Under the pieces are notes generated by a model that ran no database searches, had not been told where the DNA came from, and worked only from the letters and a program-made list of their open reading frames with translations. From Bog-756 sp963718405 (GTDB lineage Bacteria > Actinomycetota > Acidimicrobiia > Acidimicrobiales > RAAP-2), in the NCBI GenBank assembly GCA_963718405.1, contig CAVQYZ010000002.1, forward strand, positions 868,001 to 932,000: a DNA stretch of 64,000 bases, read 5' to 3'. Below are positions 42,542 through 52,549 of the stretch, piece by piece. Position 1 is the first letter of the stretch. The number at the start of each line of letters is the position of its first letter. The translations under genes were made by a program, and so were the position numbers.

Positions 42542-43297
42542 GCCCGCTGACCAACCCGGCCCTGGTGCTGGCGGCGGACCACCGGGCCCGCGGGGTCATG
42601 ACCATCGAGCGGAACGCCGACTACGTGCAGGCACTCCGGGAAGCCCTGCCGCTACTGCGACGGGATACTGGCCAGCGCCGAGCCCTTGGCCACCCTGGCC
42701 CGCACCGGCGCCATCGGCCCCGGGCAGAGCACCTACCTGTCGCTCAACCGCGCCGGGTTGGCCGGCACCGCCTTCGAGCTCGACGACCGCCTGGTGGCCA
42801 GCGTGGACCGGGCCGCCGAGGACGGGTGGACCGGCATCAAGCTCATGACCCGCATCGCTCCCGACGACCCGGGTGGGGCCGCGGCCCTGGAGCTGTTGGG
42901 ACAGGTCCTGGAGGGGGCCCGCTCCCACGGCCTCGAAGCCCTGATCGAACCGGTCATGTGGGTGGCGGGACGGATGTCCCGCCAGACGGACGACGTCGTC
43001 CTGGCCGCGGTCATCGCCCACGACCTGGGCGCCCCACTGCTCAAGGTGCCGGTGCCCGACGTTCCCGCCGGGGAGGCCCGCGTCGAGGCGGTGGGCCGGG
43101 TGGCCGCCAGCGTGGGCGTACCGGTGCTGTTCCTCGGCGGTCCCCATGATCGGGCCGGCCACGAGCGGGTGTTGGAGGAGACCCGCGACGTGATGGCCGG
43201 GGGCGGGGCCGGGCTGGCCATGGGTCGGGCCATCTTCCAGGAGCCGTCGCCGGCGGCCATGGCCGAGGAGTTGGCCGCCGTCGTGCACGGCCGGTGA
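42538..43297 (+). CDS. Class I aldolase-like (beta/alpha)8-barrel protein, frameshifted
   Basis: Start ATG 42538 overlapping the preceding TGA. N-terminal NPALVLAADHRARGVMTIER is the ADHxxRG opening of DeoC/LacD/Cgl0158-type aldolases. Near 42650 an extra base changes the frame; the protein continues YCDGILASAEPLATLARTG, YLSLNRAGLAGTAFELDDRL, GWTGIKLMTRI (candidate Schiff-base Lys), VPVLFLGGPHDRAGHERVLE and AGLAMGRAIFQEP (phosphate-binding loop). Repaired length about 252 residues. Probably cleaves a phosphorylated sugar acid or ketose made by the kinase encoded next. Confidence 0.8.
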
Positions 43298-44875
43298 TCC
43301 TCACCGTCGACCTGGGCACCTCGGTCACCAAGGCCGTGCTCTGGGACGCCGGAGGAGTGGTGGCCCAGGCCGGCGTGGGGGTCGAGACCCTCCGACCCCG
43401 ACCCCGGTGGTTGGAGCAGGACCCGTCGGCCTGGTGGTCCTCGTTGACCGAGGCGTGTACGGAGCTCCGGGCCCGGGCCGGTGAGCGCTTCGGGGAGGTC
43501 GACGTGGTGGGCTGCACCGGAACCCGTCAGTCCGTGGTGTTGGCCGACGCCTCTGGGGCGGCTCTGGGTCCGGCCATCATCTGGTCGGACCGCCGGGCCG
43601 GGCTCGAGTCCGAGCGGCTGGCCGCGGCTCTGGGCGGGGAGCAGGTCTTCGCCCGCACCGGGGTCCCGCTGGAGGCCGGTGCGGTGACGGCCAAAGTCGC
43701 CTGGCTGGCCGACAATGACCCTGATCGCCTGGCGGCCAGCGCCTGGGTGTTGGCTCCCCGGGACTTCATGGCTTGGCGACTGATCGGCGAAGTGGTCACC
43801 GATCCCACCATGGCCTCGCGCTCGGGGCTCTACGACCTCGATGGTCGGGTGGTCGACGAGCTGGCCGGTGCGGCCGGATCGAGGTTGGCTCCGGTGGTGC
43901 CTTCCGATGCCGTCAGTGGGCGGCTCCAGCCCGATGTCGCCGCGGCGCTGGGCCTGGTGGCCGGGACCCCGGTGGTCATCGGGGCCGGCGACCGGGCCTG
44001 CGAGGTACTGGGCAGTGGCGCCTCCGAGTCGTCGCCCATGGTCAGTTGGGGGACCACGGCCAACGTGTCGCTCCCCTTGGGTGCCCGGCCCACGGTCAGG
44101 CCACCGGGGATGGTGCTGTCCCGGGGGGCCGGCAGTGGCTGGTTGGGCGGCGGCTCCGCTGGTGGCGGCTGGCTGCTCGAAGGAGGGCTGTCGGCGGCGG
44201 GGTCGTTCCTGGCCTGGCTGGGCCGGCTCACCGGCCGGGGTGAGCTCACGGCGCCCGAATGGCCGACCTGGCCGACCTGGCCGGCCAGAGCCCACCGGGA
44301 GCCCGGGGTGTGGTGGCCACCCCATGGTTGGACGGGGCCCGCGCCCCGTGGTGGGACCACCGGGCCGGGGCCGCCTTCACCGGGTTGCACTCCGACCACG
44401 GGTTGGCCGACCTGGTGCGGGCCGCCTTCGAATCGGTGGCCCGGGAGGTGGTCCGGTGCCTCGAGGCCATGGCCGTGCGGCAGCCCCTCGGACCGCCGCT
44501 GTCGGAGGTGGCGGCGGGCGGGTCCGGGGCGGCGGCGACCGTGTGGCTCGAGGTGCTGACCGGCGTGACCGGGTTGGCCGTCACCGGTCGGCGCTCGGGC
44601 CAGGCCGCTTCCGCCGGCGCCGCACTGCTGGCCGCCCGAGCCGTAGGCATGGAGTTCGATCTCGCCACCGCCGATCCGGTGGACCGGCGGGTGGCGCCGG
44701 ACCCTGCCGCGGTCCGTTGCTACTCCGACGGATGGGTGCAGGCACAGCGGGTGGCCGCGGCCGTGATGGACCTGACCGGATCACACGCCGGTCCCGGATG
44801 GCCGGTCGGATCGACGCCGGTCCCGGGCCGGCGGACCGGGTGTCGCCGGCTCCCGAAGGCCCGGGGGAGTCCTGA
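43294..44875 (+). CDS. FGGY-family sugar kinase, frameshifted
   Basis: GTG start at 43294 overlaps the aldolase stop. MILTVDLGTSVTKAVLWDAG, GCTGTRQSVVLADASGAALG, PAIIWSDRRAGLESERL and PLEAGAVTAKVAWLAD are FGGY_N features; VVIGAGDRACEVLGSGASES opens FGGY_C. Near 44255 the frame changes to ADLADLAGQSPPGARGVVAT, then AAGGSGAAATVWLEVLTGVT (the ATP-site GGG-like loop). A last shift near 44820 would bring the natural stop at 44873-44875, overlapping the next ATG. Repaired length about 526 residues, normal for xylulokinase/gluconokinase-like members. Confidence 0.82.
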
Positions 44876-46145
44876 TGCGGGTGATGCTGGCCTACGGCAC
44901 TTCTGGTTTGGCGGTGGAGGTCCCCGACGATGCGGTAGTGGTCGAGCCGGTCGAGCCGCCGGCCCTGGCCGACGAGTCCGGCGCCATCCGTCAGGCCCTC
45001 CGGAGCCCTTTCTCCGGGCCTCCGCTGGCCCAGCTGGTCCGTGGAGGCCCCCGGGTGGCGGTGGTGTTTCCCGACCTCACCCGCCCCATGCCCAACACCA
45101 CCGTGCTCCCGCCCCTGTTGGACGAGCTCGAGCAGGCCGGCGCCGGGCCGGAGCGCGTCGAGCTCCTCTGCGCCACCGGTACCCACCGCCAGGCCACCCC
45201 GGCCGAGATGTCGGACCTGGTCGGTGCCCGCATCATGGATCGCTACCGGATCCACGACCACGACTCGAGCGACCGCTCCCACGTCGAGGTGGGAGAGGTG
45301 GGCGGTACCCCGGTGCTGCTCGACCGCCGTTACGTCGAGGCCGACGTCAGGATCGTGACCGGATTCGTCGAACCGCACTTCTTCGCCGGGTGGAGCGGGG
45401 GGCCCAAGGGGGTCTGCCCCGGTCTGGCCAGCACCGAGACCATCCTCGAGGCCCACAGCCCGGCCCGCCTGGCCGACGCCCGGTCGTCGTGGATGATCAC
45501 CGAGGGCAACCCGGTCCACGAGTTCGTCACCGCGGCCACCGCCCTGTGCCCACCGGACCTGTCGGTGGACGTCACCATCGACAGCGGGCGTCACCTGACG
45601 GCGGTCTTCGCCGCGCCCCTTCCGAGCGGGCACCGGGCCGCCTGCGCCTTCGCCGCCGACACCGTCACCCAGACGGTGCCGGGCCGCTTCGACGTGGTGG
45701 TCACCACCAACGGCGGCCACCCTCTCGACCGGAACCTCTATCAGGCGGTCAAGGGGATGGCCGCGGCCGAACGGGTGGTGGCCCCCGGCGGGATCATCAT
45801 CCTGGCCGCGGCCTGTGGCGACGGGGTGCCGGCGGACGGGGCCTTCGCCCGCATCGTCGGGGAAGCGACGAACGCCGAGGAGCTGATCCGTCCCGCGGGG
45901 TCCGGGCCGGCTCGACGGGTGGCAGGCCCAGGTGCTCGGGCGGGTCCTCGGGCACGCCGAGGTCTGGATCTATGCCGAGGGCCTCACCGACGACGAGGCC
46001 GGCCGGGCCCTGCTGACCCCGGTCCACGACCTGAACGCCGCGGTGGCGGAAGCCCTCGATCGTGGCGGCCCCGGGCGCCCGGCTGTGCGTGTTGCCCCAC
46101 GGCCCGCTCACCGTGGCCACGGCCACCGGTCCGGCCCATCGATAG
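44875..46145 (+). CDS. larA: LarA-like nickel-pincer racemase family (DUF2088) protein, frameshifted
   Basis: ATG 44875 overlaps the kinase stop (TGATG). VVEPVEPPALADESGAIRQA, VAVVFPDLTRPMPNTTVLPP, LLCATGTHRQATPAEMSD, then EPHFFAGWSGGPKGVCPG with Lys178, the residue that carries the pyridinium-thioamide nickel pincer in lactate racemase, and LEAHSPARLA. Two frame changes near 45905 and 46062 join LDGWQAQVLGRVLGHAEVWI and finally AAPGARLCVLPHGPLTVATA to a TAG at 46143-46145. The family racemises or epimerises 2-hydroxy acids, including sugar acids. No larB/larC/larE cofactor genes are in the window. Confidence 0.8.
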
Positions 46146-46303
46146 GGACCCGGCGGGGCGAGCCACGAGGGCGTACTTTGGAGGTGATCGATCGACGACC
46201 GAGGCGGGATCACGGTCGGATCGGCCCGGCTCTGCGGTCAGGTGGAGACCCCCGACACGTTGGCCGTGTCTGACGCTCGTGTCATGGATAGTGTGTGCCT
46301 TCC

Positions 46304-48512
46304 ATGGCCGATCCGGTGCTGTTCGACTTCGCGGTCCCTGACGAGTTGTTGCAGGAGGCCGTCGCCAAGAGCAGCGACCCCGAGGTCGTGGCGGCCCTCG
46401 ACGTCATGCCCGGGACCGGCGAGGGGAAGGCCGCCACCCCTGCTCGGGATCCTCCGGCTCAGCGGCTTCGCCCCCCTGATCCTGCTCACCGCGGCGGCCC
46501 TGGTGCCGGCGACCTTCGGCAACGGCATCTCGCTGATCGGGACCAACCTCGAGCACACCTTCCACATCCATGACGCCGCCCTCGGGGCGGTGACCTTCGT
46601 GGCCGCCGTGGCGCAGCTGCTGTGGGCGGTGCCACTGGCCCTGTGGGCCGACCGGGGCAGTCGCAAGGTGGTGGCCGGCGTGGCGCTGCTGGTCTTCTCG
46701 GTCTTCGCCCCGCTGATGGCGCTGTCCCCCAATGTGTGGGTCTTCACCTTCCTCTACCTGATTGCGTCGGTCGGGTTCGGGGTCAACAACACCGTGCACA
46801 ACTCGTATCTGTCGGACGCCTATCCCACCGAGGGCCGCGGCCGGGTCTTCAGTTGGCACAACCTCTCCGACCCGTTGTCCCAGACCGTCGGCTACCTGGC
46901 CTTCGGCCTCGTCGTCACCGTCACCCACAGCTGGCGCTACGGACTGCTCATCGCCCTGGTGGGGATCCCCATCGGTCTGGCCCTGTTCACCCTCAAGGAG
47001 CCGGACAAGGGGGCCAACGAGTCCAGCCACATCCTGAAGGCCTCGGGCATGGACATCCACTCCCAGCAGGGCGACGCACCACGGGTGCTGTTGGGCTCCG
47101 CCGTCACCCGGCTGCTGCGGATCCGTTCGATCTACTTCGAACTGGTGGCGGTGGCCATCCTGGGCTTCGCCGGCACCGCCGCACCCCTGTTCGGCAACTT
47201 GTACTTCGTGCGGAAGTGGGGACTCGACACCGCGCAGCGCAGCGAGGTCTACTCGATCATCGGCCTGGCCGCCTTCCTCGGACTGCCGGTGGCCTACGTG
47301 CTCGGGGACCGGTTCTTCCGCAAGGCGCCCCAAAAGCCCCTGGCCATCGCCGGGATCTGCATCACCGCCTACGGGGTGTTCTACGTGTCCTCCCTCTACA
47401 TGCCGCACCTGTGGATGGTGGTGGTCCTGCAGTTCCTGGCCAACGCTTCGGTGTCGCCCCTGGCCATCTGCATCTTCTTGACCCTGGCCGCCACCGCCCC
47501 TCCCGAGATGCGCACCATCTGCTTCGCCATGTTCGGGGTGTACTCACTGGTCTTCGGGGGCTTCACCGGCGCGGTGATCCTGGGGGCCATCAGCGACGCC
47601 GTCGGGTACCGGAACGGCCCGACGGTGGCCCTCACCCTGATCGGACCGGTCTGCCTCATCGGCGGGGTCATGCTCTTCATAGGGTCGCGCTATGTCCGCC
47701 GTGACATCACCCTGGTCATCGAGGACGTGCTCGAGCGGTACGCCGAGGGCCAGCGCCGCTCGGCGGGAGGAGCGGTGCCGGCCCTCCAGGTCCACAACCT
47801 CGACTTCTACTACGGCTCCAACCAGGTGCTCTTCGACGTCAACCTGGAGATCGCCCAAGGGGAGATCCTGGCCCTGCTCGGCACCAACGGTGCCGGCAAG
47901 TCGACGTTGCTGCGGGCGGTGTCCGGCCTCGAGCACCCCCACCGCGGGGTCATCCGCATCTACGGCGCCAACTGCACCTACCTCGAGCCCGAGCAGATCA
48001 TCGACCAGAACGTCGCCCTGCTGGTGGGCGGAAAGATGACGTTCTCCGGACTCACCGTGCGGGAGAACCTGCGGGTCGGGGGATACTCCCTGCGCGGCAA
48101 GGGCTCCCAGGCCCGCACGGCTCTGGACGAGGCCTGCGACCGCTTCCCTGAGCTGGCCGGCCGGTTGGACCAGCCCGCCGGGACCCTCTCCGGCGGCGAG
48201 CAGCAGATGCTGGCCCTGGCCCGGGTGATGATGACCGCGCCGAAGCTGTTGCTCATCGACGAGCTGGCGCTGGGCCTGGCCCCCAAAGCCGTGGACCGCC
48301 TCATGGACATCGTGCGCCAGGTCAACCGGGAGGGCACCACGGTGGTGCTGGTGGAGCAGAGCGTGAACCGGGCCATGAGCCTGGCCGAGCGGGCCATCTT
48401 CATCGAGCGGGGTGAGGTGCGCTTCGACGGCCTCACCACCGAGTTGTACGAACGGACCGATCTGCTCCGCCCGGTGTTCCTGGGCGCCGCGGCCACGGGC
48501 CTCGGCACGTAG
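46304..48512 (+). CDS. MFS permease fused to LivF-type ABC ATPase, frameshifted near N-terminus
   Basis: ATG 46304; -10-like TAGTGT lies 9 nt upstream. The first ~45 residues (MADPVLFDFAVPDELLQEAV) are in one frame; near 46437 a base change in a C-run moves to GILRLSGFAPLILLTAAALV. Residues about 50-465 are a major-facilitator domain: LWADRGSRKVVAG (MFS loop 2-3 motif), GFGVNNTVHNSYLSDAYPTE and a dozen spans. From about 490 to the end is a LivF-like ATPase: LLGTNGAGKSTLLRAV (Walker A), GGKMTFSGLTVRENL, TLSGGEQQMLALARV (signature), LLLIDELALGLAP (Walker B). Repaired length about 735. Encoded 10 nt before the LivH-LivM fusion. Separate MFS and ATPase genes joined by error is unlikely, since the reading frame through the junction (47660-47800) is open and well spaced. 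Confidence 0.85.
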
Positions 48513-48522
48513 GTCGACTGCG

Positions 48523-50520
48523 GTGTCGATACCCAGCTTCGTTCTGGTCCAGGGGGTCATCACCGGCCTGAGCTACGGGCTCTTGGCCATGGGCCTGGTC
48601 CTCATCTACCGGACCAACCGGGTGCTCAACTTCGCCCAGGGCCAGCTGGGCGTGGTGGCCGCGGTCTTCATGGTCAAGTGCTTCTACGACTTCGGCTTCA
48701 ACTACTGGTTCGCCCTGATCCTGTCACTGGCCCTGGCGGCGGCGGTCGGGGCCCTGAGCGAGCTCCTGCTCCGGCGACTGTTCAACCGACCCCGGGTCCT
48801 GGTGATGGTGGCCACCATCGGGCTGAGCCAGGTGCTCTTCGTCTTCACGGCGCTGCCCTTCATCCGACCGAAGAACCTGTTCCGGGCGTTCCCGGTCCCC
48901 TTCGACGTCTCGTTCAGGATCGGCACCTACCTGTTCACCCCCGGTGAGCTGCTCACCCTGATAGCCGCACCGATCGTGGCCATCGCCCTGGCCGCCTTCA
49001 TCAAATGGTCGCCGTGGGGCCTGGCCATGCGGGCCATGGCCGAGAATGCCGACTCGGCCCGGCTCTCGGGGGTCTGGGTGCGGCGGACCTCGACCATGGC
49101 CTGGACCCTGGCGGGGGTGCTGTCCGCCTTCACCGCCATCCTGGCCGCTCCGGGCCAGACCTCCCAGCTCACCGAGGTGCTCAGCCCCGAGCTCCTCCTA
49201 CTGGGTCTCACCGCCGCCATGGTGGGCGCCATGACCAGCCTGACCACGGCGTTCGTGGCCGCCATCGGTGTCGGGGTCATCCAGGAGATCCTGGTGTGGA
49301 ACCTCAACAGCACCAGCCAGGTGGACCTCATCCTGTTCGCTCTGGTCATGGTGGTGCTGCTGGTACGGATCGCCGCCCTCCAGACCGGCTCGCGCCGGGA
49401 GGAGCGCTCCACCTGGTTGGAGAACACCCGGGTCCAGCTGCGCCACGACAGCCCGGTGCGCCGAAAGGTCGGCGGCGTCGGGGTGGCGCTGTCGCTGATC
49501 GGGGCGGCGCTCCTGCCTCTGGTGCTGAGCACCGGCAACCAGTTCCTGTTCGCCCAGATCTGCATCTACGCGGTGATCGCCCTCTCGCTCACCGTGCTGA
49601 CCGGGTGGGCCGGCCAGGTGTCGTTGGGCCAGTTCGGGCTGGTGGCGGTGGGGGCGCTGATGGCCTCCCACCTCGGCTCGAGTGTGCCCCTGGTCCTGCT
49701 CATGCCCTTTGCCGGTGCGGTCACCGCGGTGGTGGCGGTGCTGATCGGCCTACCGGCCCTCCGGGTCCGGGGGCTCTATCTGGCGGTGAGCACGCTGGCC
49801 TTCGGGCTGTGGTTCATGGGCGCGGTGCTCAACACCACGTGCTGGACCGTGCCGGGGTTGGGCCGACAGCTCTGCACCGGACTGCCCAATCCCCAGTCGA
49901 CGCTCATCGCCCCTCCGACCTTTCTGGGCATCGGGCTGGCCTCGCAGAAGGCCTTCGCCTGGTTCTCGCTGGTGGTCCTGGTGGCGTCGGTCTTCATGGT
50001 CCGGCTCTGGCGCGATCGCGGGGTGGCCCGCCGGCTCATGGCGGTCCGCGACAACGAGACGGGGGCGGGGGCCATGGGCATCCCCCTGGCCCGGACCAAG
50101 TTGCTGGCCTTCGCCCTCTCCGGTTTCATCGCCGGGTACGCCGGCGTATGCCTGGCCTTCGCCACCGAGCGCTACTCCTCGGACACCTTCGACCCCACCT
50201 TCTCCATCCTGGTGGTCTCGATGGTGGTCATCGGGGGGCTCGGCTCCATCGACGGCGCCATCCTGGGCGCCATCTACCTGGTGGGCATCCCGGCCATCTT
50301 CGGTTCCAACCCGACCATCCAATTCCTCACCAGTGGGCTCGGTCTCCTGGCCTTCATCCTCTACCTGCCCGGTGGACTCTCGGATCTGCTGCACCGACTC
50401 GGGGACCTGGTGACCCTGGGCGTCGAGAACCTGATGGCACGCCGGGGGACCCCTCCGGAACCGGGAACCCAGGCCGGTGGGCACGGCCCACTGCCCGTGG
50501 CCACCGAGGCCGCGGGATGA
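48523..50520 (+). CDS. LivH-LivM fusion permease (branched-chain-amino-acid-type ABC transporter)
   Basis: 665 residues from a GTG at 48523. The first half is LivH-like: SFVLVQGVITGLSYGLLAMG, YRTNRVLNFAQGQLGVVAAV, GLAMRAMAENADSARLSGVW. A charged linker (GSRREERSTWLENTRVQLRH) near 290-315 joins the LivM-like half: LSLTVLTGWAGQVSLGQFGL, RVRGLYLAVSTLAFGLWFMG, RLMAVRDNETGAGAMGIPLA, VVIGGLGSIDGAILGAIYLV. The two domains are normally separate subunits. Its stop overlaps the LivG gene. It would form the translocation channel with the MFS-LivF fusion and LivG as ATPases. Confidence 0.93.
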   Translation: MSIPSFVLVQGVITGLSYGLLAMGLVLIYRTNRVLNFAQGQLGVVAAVFMVKCFYDFGFNYWFALILSLALAAAVGALSELLLRRLFNRPRVLVMVATIGLSQVLFVFTALPFIRPKNLFRAFPVPFDVSFRIGTYLFTPGELLTLIAAPIVAIALAAFIKWSPWGLAMRAMAENADSARLSGVWVRRTSTMAWTLAGVLSAFTAILAAPGQTSQLTEVLSPELLLLGLTAAMVGAMTSLTTAFVAAIGVGVIQEILVWNLNSTSQVDLILFALVMVVLLVRIAALQTGSRREERSTWLENTRVQLRHDSPVRRKVGGVGVALSLIGAALLPLVLSTGNQFLFAQICIYAVIALSLTVLTGWAGQVSLGQFGLVAVGALMASHLGSSVPLVLLMPFAGAVTAVVAVLIGLPALRVRGLYLAVSTLAFGLWFMGAVLNTTCWTVPGLGRQLCTGLPNPQSTLIAPPTFLGIGLASQKAFAWFSLVVLVASVFMVRLWRDRGVARRLMAVRDNETGAGAMGIPLARTKLLAFALSGFIAGYAGVCLAFATERYSSDTFDPTFSILVVSMVVIGGLGSIDGAILGAIYLVGIPAIFGSNPTIQFLTSGLGLLAFILYLPGGLSDLLHRLGDLVTLGVENLMARRGTPPEPGTQAGGHGPLPVATEAAG

Positions 50521-51488
50521 CCGCGGTGGTGACCGGGCTGGCCGACGGCGACCACCGCAGCGGCCAGGGTCCGGCCCGCCTGGATATGGAAGGGGTGGCG
50601 GTCTCGTTCGGCGGGGTGAAGGCCGTCGACGGCGCCGACCTCTCCGCCGAGCCCGGAGCCATCGTCGGGTTGATCGGGCCCAACGGGTCGGGCAAGACCA
50701 CCATGCTGGATGTGATCTCCGGGTTGGTGACACCCCGAGCAGGCTCGGTGCGGTTGGACGGCGAGAGCCTGGTCGAGTACCTGCCCGAGGAGCGGTCCTC
50801 CCTCGGGCTGGTCCGATCCTTCCAGGACTGCCGCCTGTTCCCCGAGCTCAGCGTGGAGGAGGTGTTGTGGCTCACCCAGGACGCCCGACACCCGGTGGGG
50901 GTGGTGTCGTCGACCCTGCAGATGCCGTGGGCCCGCAAATCCGAGCGGGCCAAGCACAAGGCGGCCGACGAAGTCATCGGCTCCTTCGGCATCGGCCGGT
51001 TCCGCCGCCATCACATCGGTCAGCTCTCGACGGGCACCCGGCGGGTGGTGGACCTGGCCTCCATCGTGCTGGCCCAACCCCGGCTGCTGCTGCTCGACGA
51101 GCCGACCGCCGGCATCGCCCAACGCGAGGCCGAGGCGTTCGTCCCGCTGCTCAGGCGGTTGCACCAGCTGGCGGACACCACCATCGTGCTGGTCGAACAC
51201 GATGTGCCCCTGGTCTTCGCCCTGTGCTCCAAGGTCGTGATGATGGAGACCGGCAAAGTGGTGTCCTCGGGAACGCCCGAAGAGGTCGGGGCGGACCCAC
51301 GGGCGCTGGCCGCCTACCTGGGTGCCAGTGAAGAGGCCTTGGCGGTGTCGGGAGCGGCGCCCGCCGCCAACCGGGCGGCCGGGGTCGGGGTGGGGCTGAC
51401 CGCCGAGGTCGTGGCGGCCGAGACGGTCGGCGGGGGAGAGGGCGACCTCGACCCGACGTCGGGTGAGGACCCGGGAGCGACCGAGTAG
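50517..51488 (+). CDS. livG: LivG-type ABC transporter ATPase
   Basis: 323 residues from ATG 50517, overlapping the permease stop (ATGA). Walker A GLIGPNGSGKTTMLDVISGL near 53, RSFQDCRLFPELSVEEVLWL with the Q-loop region near 100, signature-like QLSTGTRRVVDLASIVLAQP (LSTGxRR, usual for LivG) near 170, Walker B LLLLDEPTAGIAQREAE near 190, and TTIVLVEHDVPLVFALCSK. C-terminal ~50 residues are an Ala/Gly/acidic tail not typical of the family. Partner of the fused permease and of the LivF-type domain. Confidence 0.94.
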   Translation: MTAVVTGLADGDHRSGQGPARLDMEGVAVSFGGVKAVDGADLSAEPGAIVGLIGPNGSGKTTMLDVISGLVTPRAGSVRLDGESLVEYLPEERSSLGLVRSFQDCRLFPELSVEEVLWLTQDARHPVGVVSSTLQMPWARKSERAKHKAADEVIGSFGIGRFRRHHIGQLSTGTRRVVDLASIVLAQPRLLLLDEPTAGIAQREAEAFVPLLRRLHQLADTTIVLVEHDVPLVFALCSKVVMMETGKVVSSGTPEEVGADPRALAAYLGASEEALAVSGAAPAANRAAGVGVGLTAEVVAAETVGGGEGDLDPTSGEDPGATE

Positions 51489-51524
51489 GGATCGGGGGAT
51501 GGCCGGTCCGGCACCCCGGTCCCT

Positions 51525-52376
51525 TCAGCGCTGGGGCACGGCGGGGCCGTAGGGCACGTCACCCCGCAGGGTCACCCGGTGGGCGATGCGGGTGGCGTCG
51601 CCGTAGTCGTCCAGGGCGTAGTGGAGGGTGGCCCGGTTGTCCCAGAAGGCCACCGACCCCGGCCGCCAGCGGAAGCGGCAGGTCAACTCGGGCTGCACGC
51701 AGTGCCGGTAGAGCATCTCCAGAATGGCGTTGCTCTCGTTCTTCGACATCCCGAGGATGGTCTGGGTGAACTGCGGGTTCACGAACAGGCCGTTGCGGCC
51801 GTTCTCGGGGTGGGTGCGCACCACCGGATGGAGGGCGGGGAGCAGCTTGTCGTAGTGCACCCCCTGCCAGTCGTAGCCCCCTTGACCGTCGACATCGGCG
51901 GCGAACCACGGGTCGAAGTGGATGGCGATGAGCGTGTCGCACATGGCGCGGACGGGGTCGGCCAGCCGGTCGTAGGCGTCCTGCAGGCTGGCCCAGGTGG
52001 TATCGCCGCCGTACTCGGGGCACTCCAGCATGTACAGGATGGACCCGAAGGCCGGCTGTTGCAGGAAGGTGATGTCGGTGTGCCACCAGCTGGCACGGTC
52101 GACGCTCCCGTCGATGGCCAGCACATCGGGGTGCTCGGGCAAGGGCGTGATGACCGGATGACCTTCGGTCACCCTCCCGAACTGCCCGGCGAAGTCGGCC
52201 TGCTGGGCCGGCGAGAGCTGCTGATCGCGGAAGAAGACCACGTGATGGGTGTTGAGGGCCTGTCTGACCTCGGCCACCACCTGGTCGCTGAGGGGCTTGG
52301 CCAGGTCGATCCCGTGGATCTCCGCCCCGATGATCGGGGACAGCGGCCGGATGTCGAGCTGGGTGGCGATCGTCAT
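51525..52376 (-). CDS. TauD/TfdA-family Fe(II)/2-oxoglutarate dioxygenase
   Basis: 283 residues from ATG 52376 with GAGGA 6 nt upstream. N-terminal IRPLSPIIGAEIHGIDLAKP, RQALNTHHVVFFRDQQLSPA; iron ligands in RASWWHTDITF (HxD near residue 105) and ATRIAHRVTLRGD (distal His near 270), with FWDNRATLHYALDDYGDATR as the 2-oxoglutarate-binding Arg region. Taurine dioxygenase itself has similar motifs, but many members act on other sulfonates, herbicides or fatty acids. Monocistronic, convergent with the LivG gene and divergent from the hydrolase gene. Confidence 0.92.
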   Translation of the reverse strand: MTIATQLDIRPLSPIIGAEIHGIDLAKPLSDQVVAEVRQALNTHHVVFFRDQQLSPAQQADFAGQFGRVTEGHPVITPLPEHPDVLAIDGSVDRASWWHTDITFLQQPAFGSILYMLECPEYGGDTTWASLQDAYDRLADPVRAMCDTLIAIHFDPWFAADVDGQGGYDWQGVHYDKLLPALHPVVRTHPENGRNGLFVNPQFTQTILGMSKNESNAILEMLYRHCVQPELTCRFRWRPGSVAFWDNRATLHYALDDYGDATRIAHRVTLRGDVPYGPAVPQR

Positions 52377-52549
52377 CGGGTCCTCGTCATGGGATCCAGT
52401 GTGCCCCACGGGCCGCACCTGCTCAACCCACACGCGGTCCTCGGCTGCGCAGCCGAATCTCGGGGCGGTGGCCAGATGATTTGATAGGGGGGCTGGTGGG
52501 TTGCCGAGTTCGGCGGCGCCGTAGAACCAGGGACCCCGGGGGACGGCCG

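Noticed and set aside
49005..51488. Very long plus-strand frame running into LivG
   Set aside because: The first ~500 codons are a shadow of the LivH-LivM gene in another frame; only the part from 50517 is LivG.
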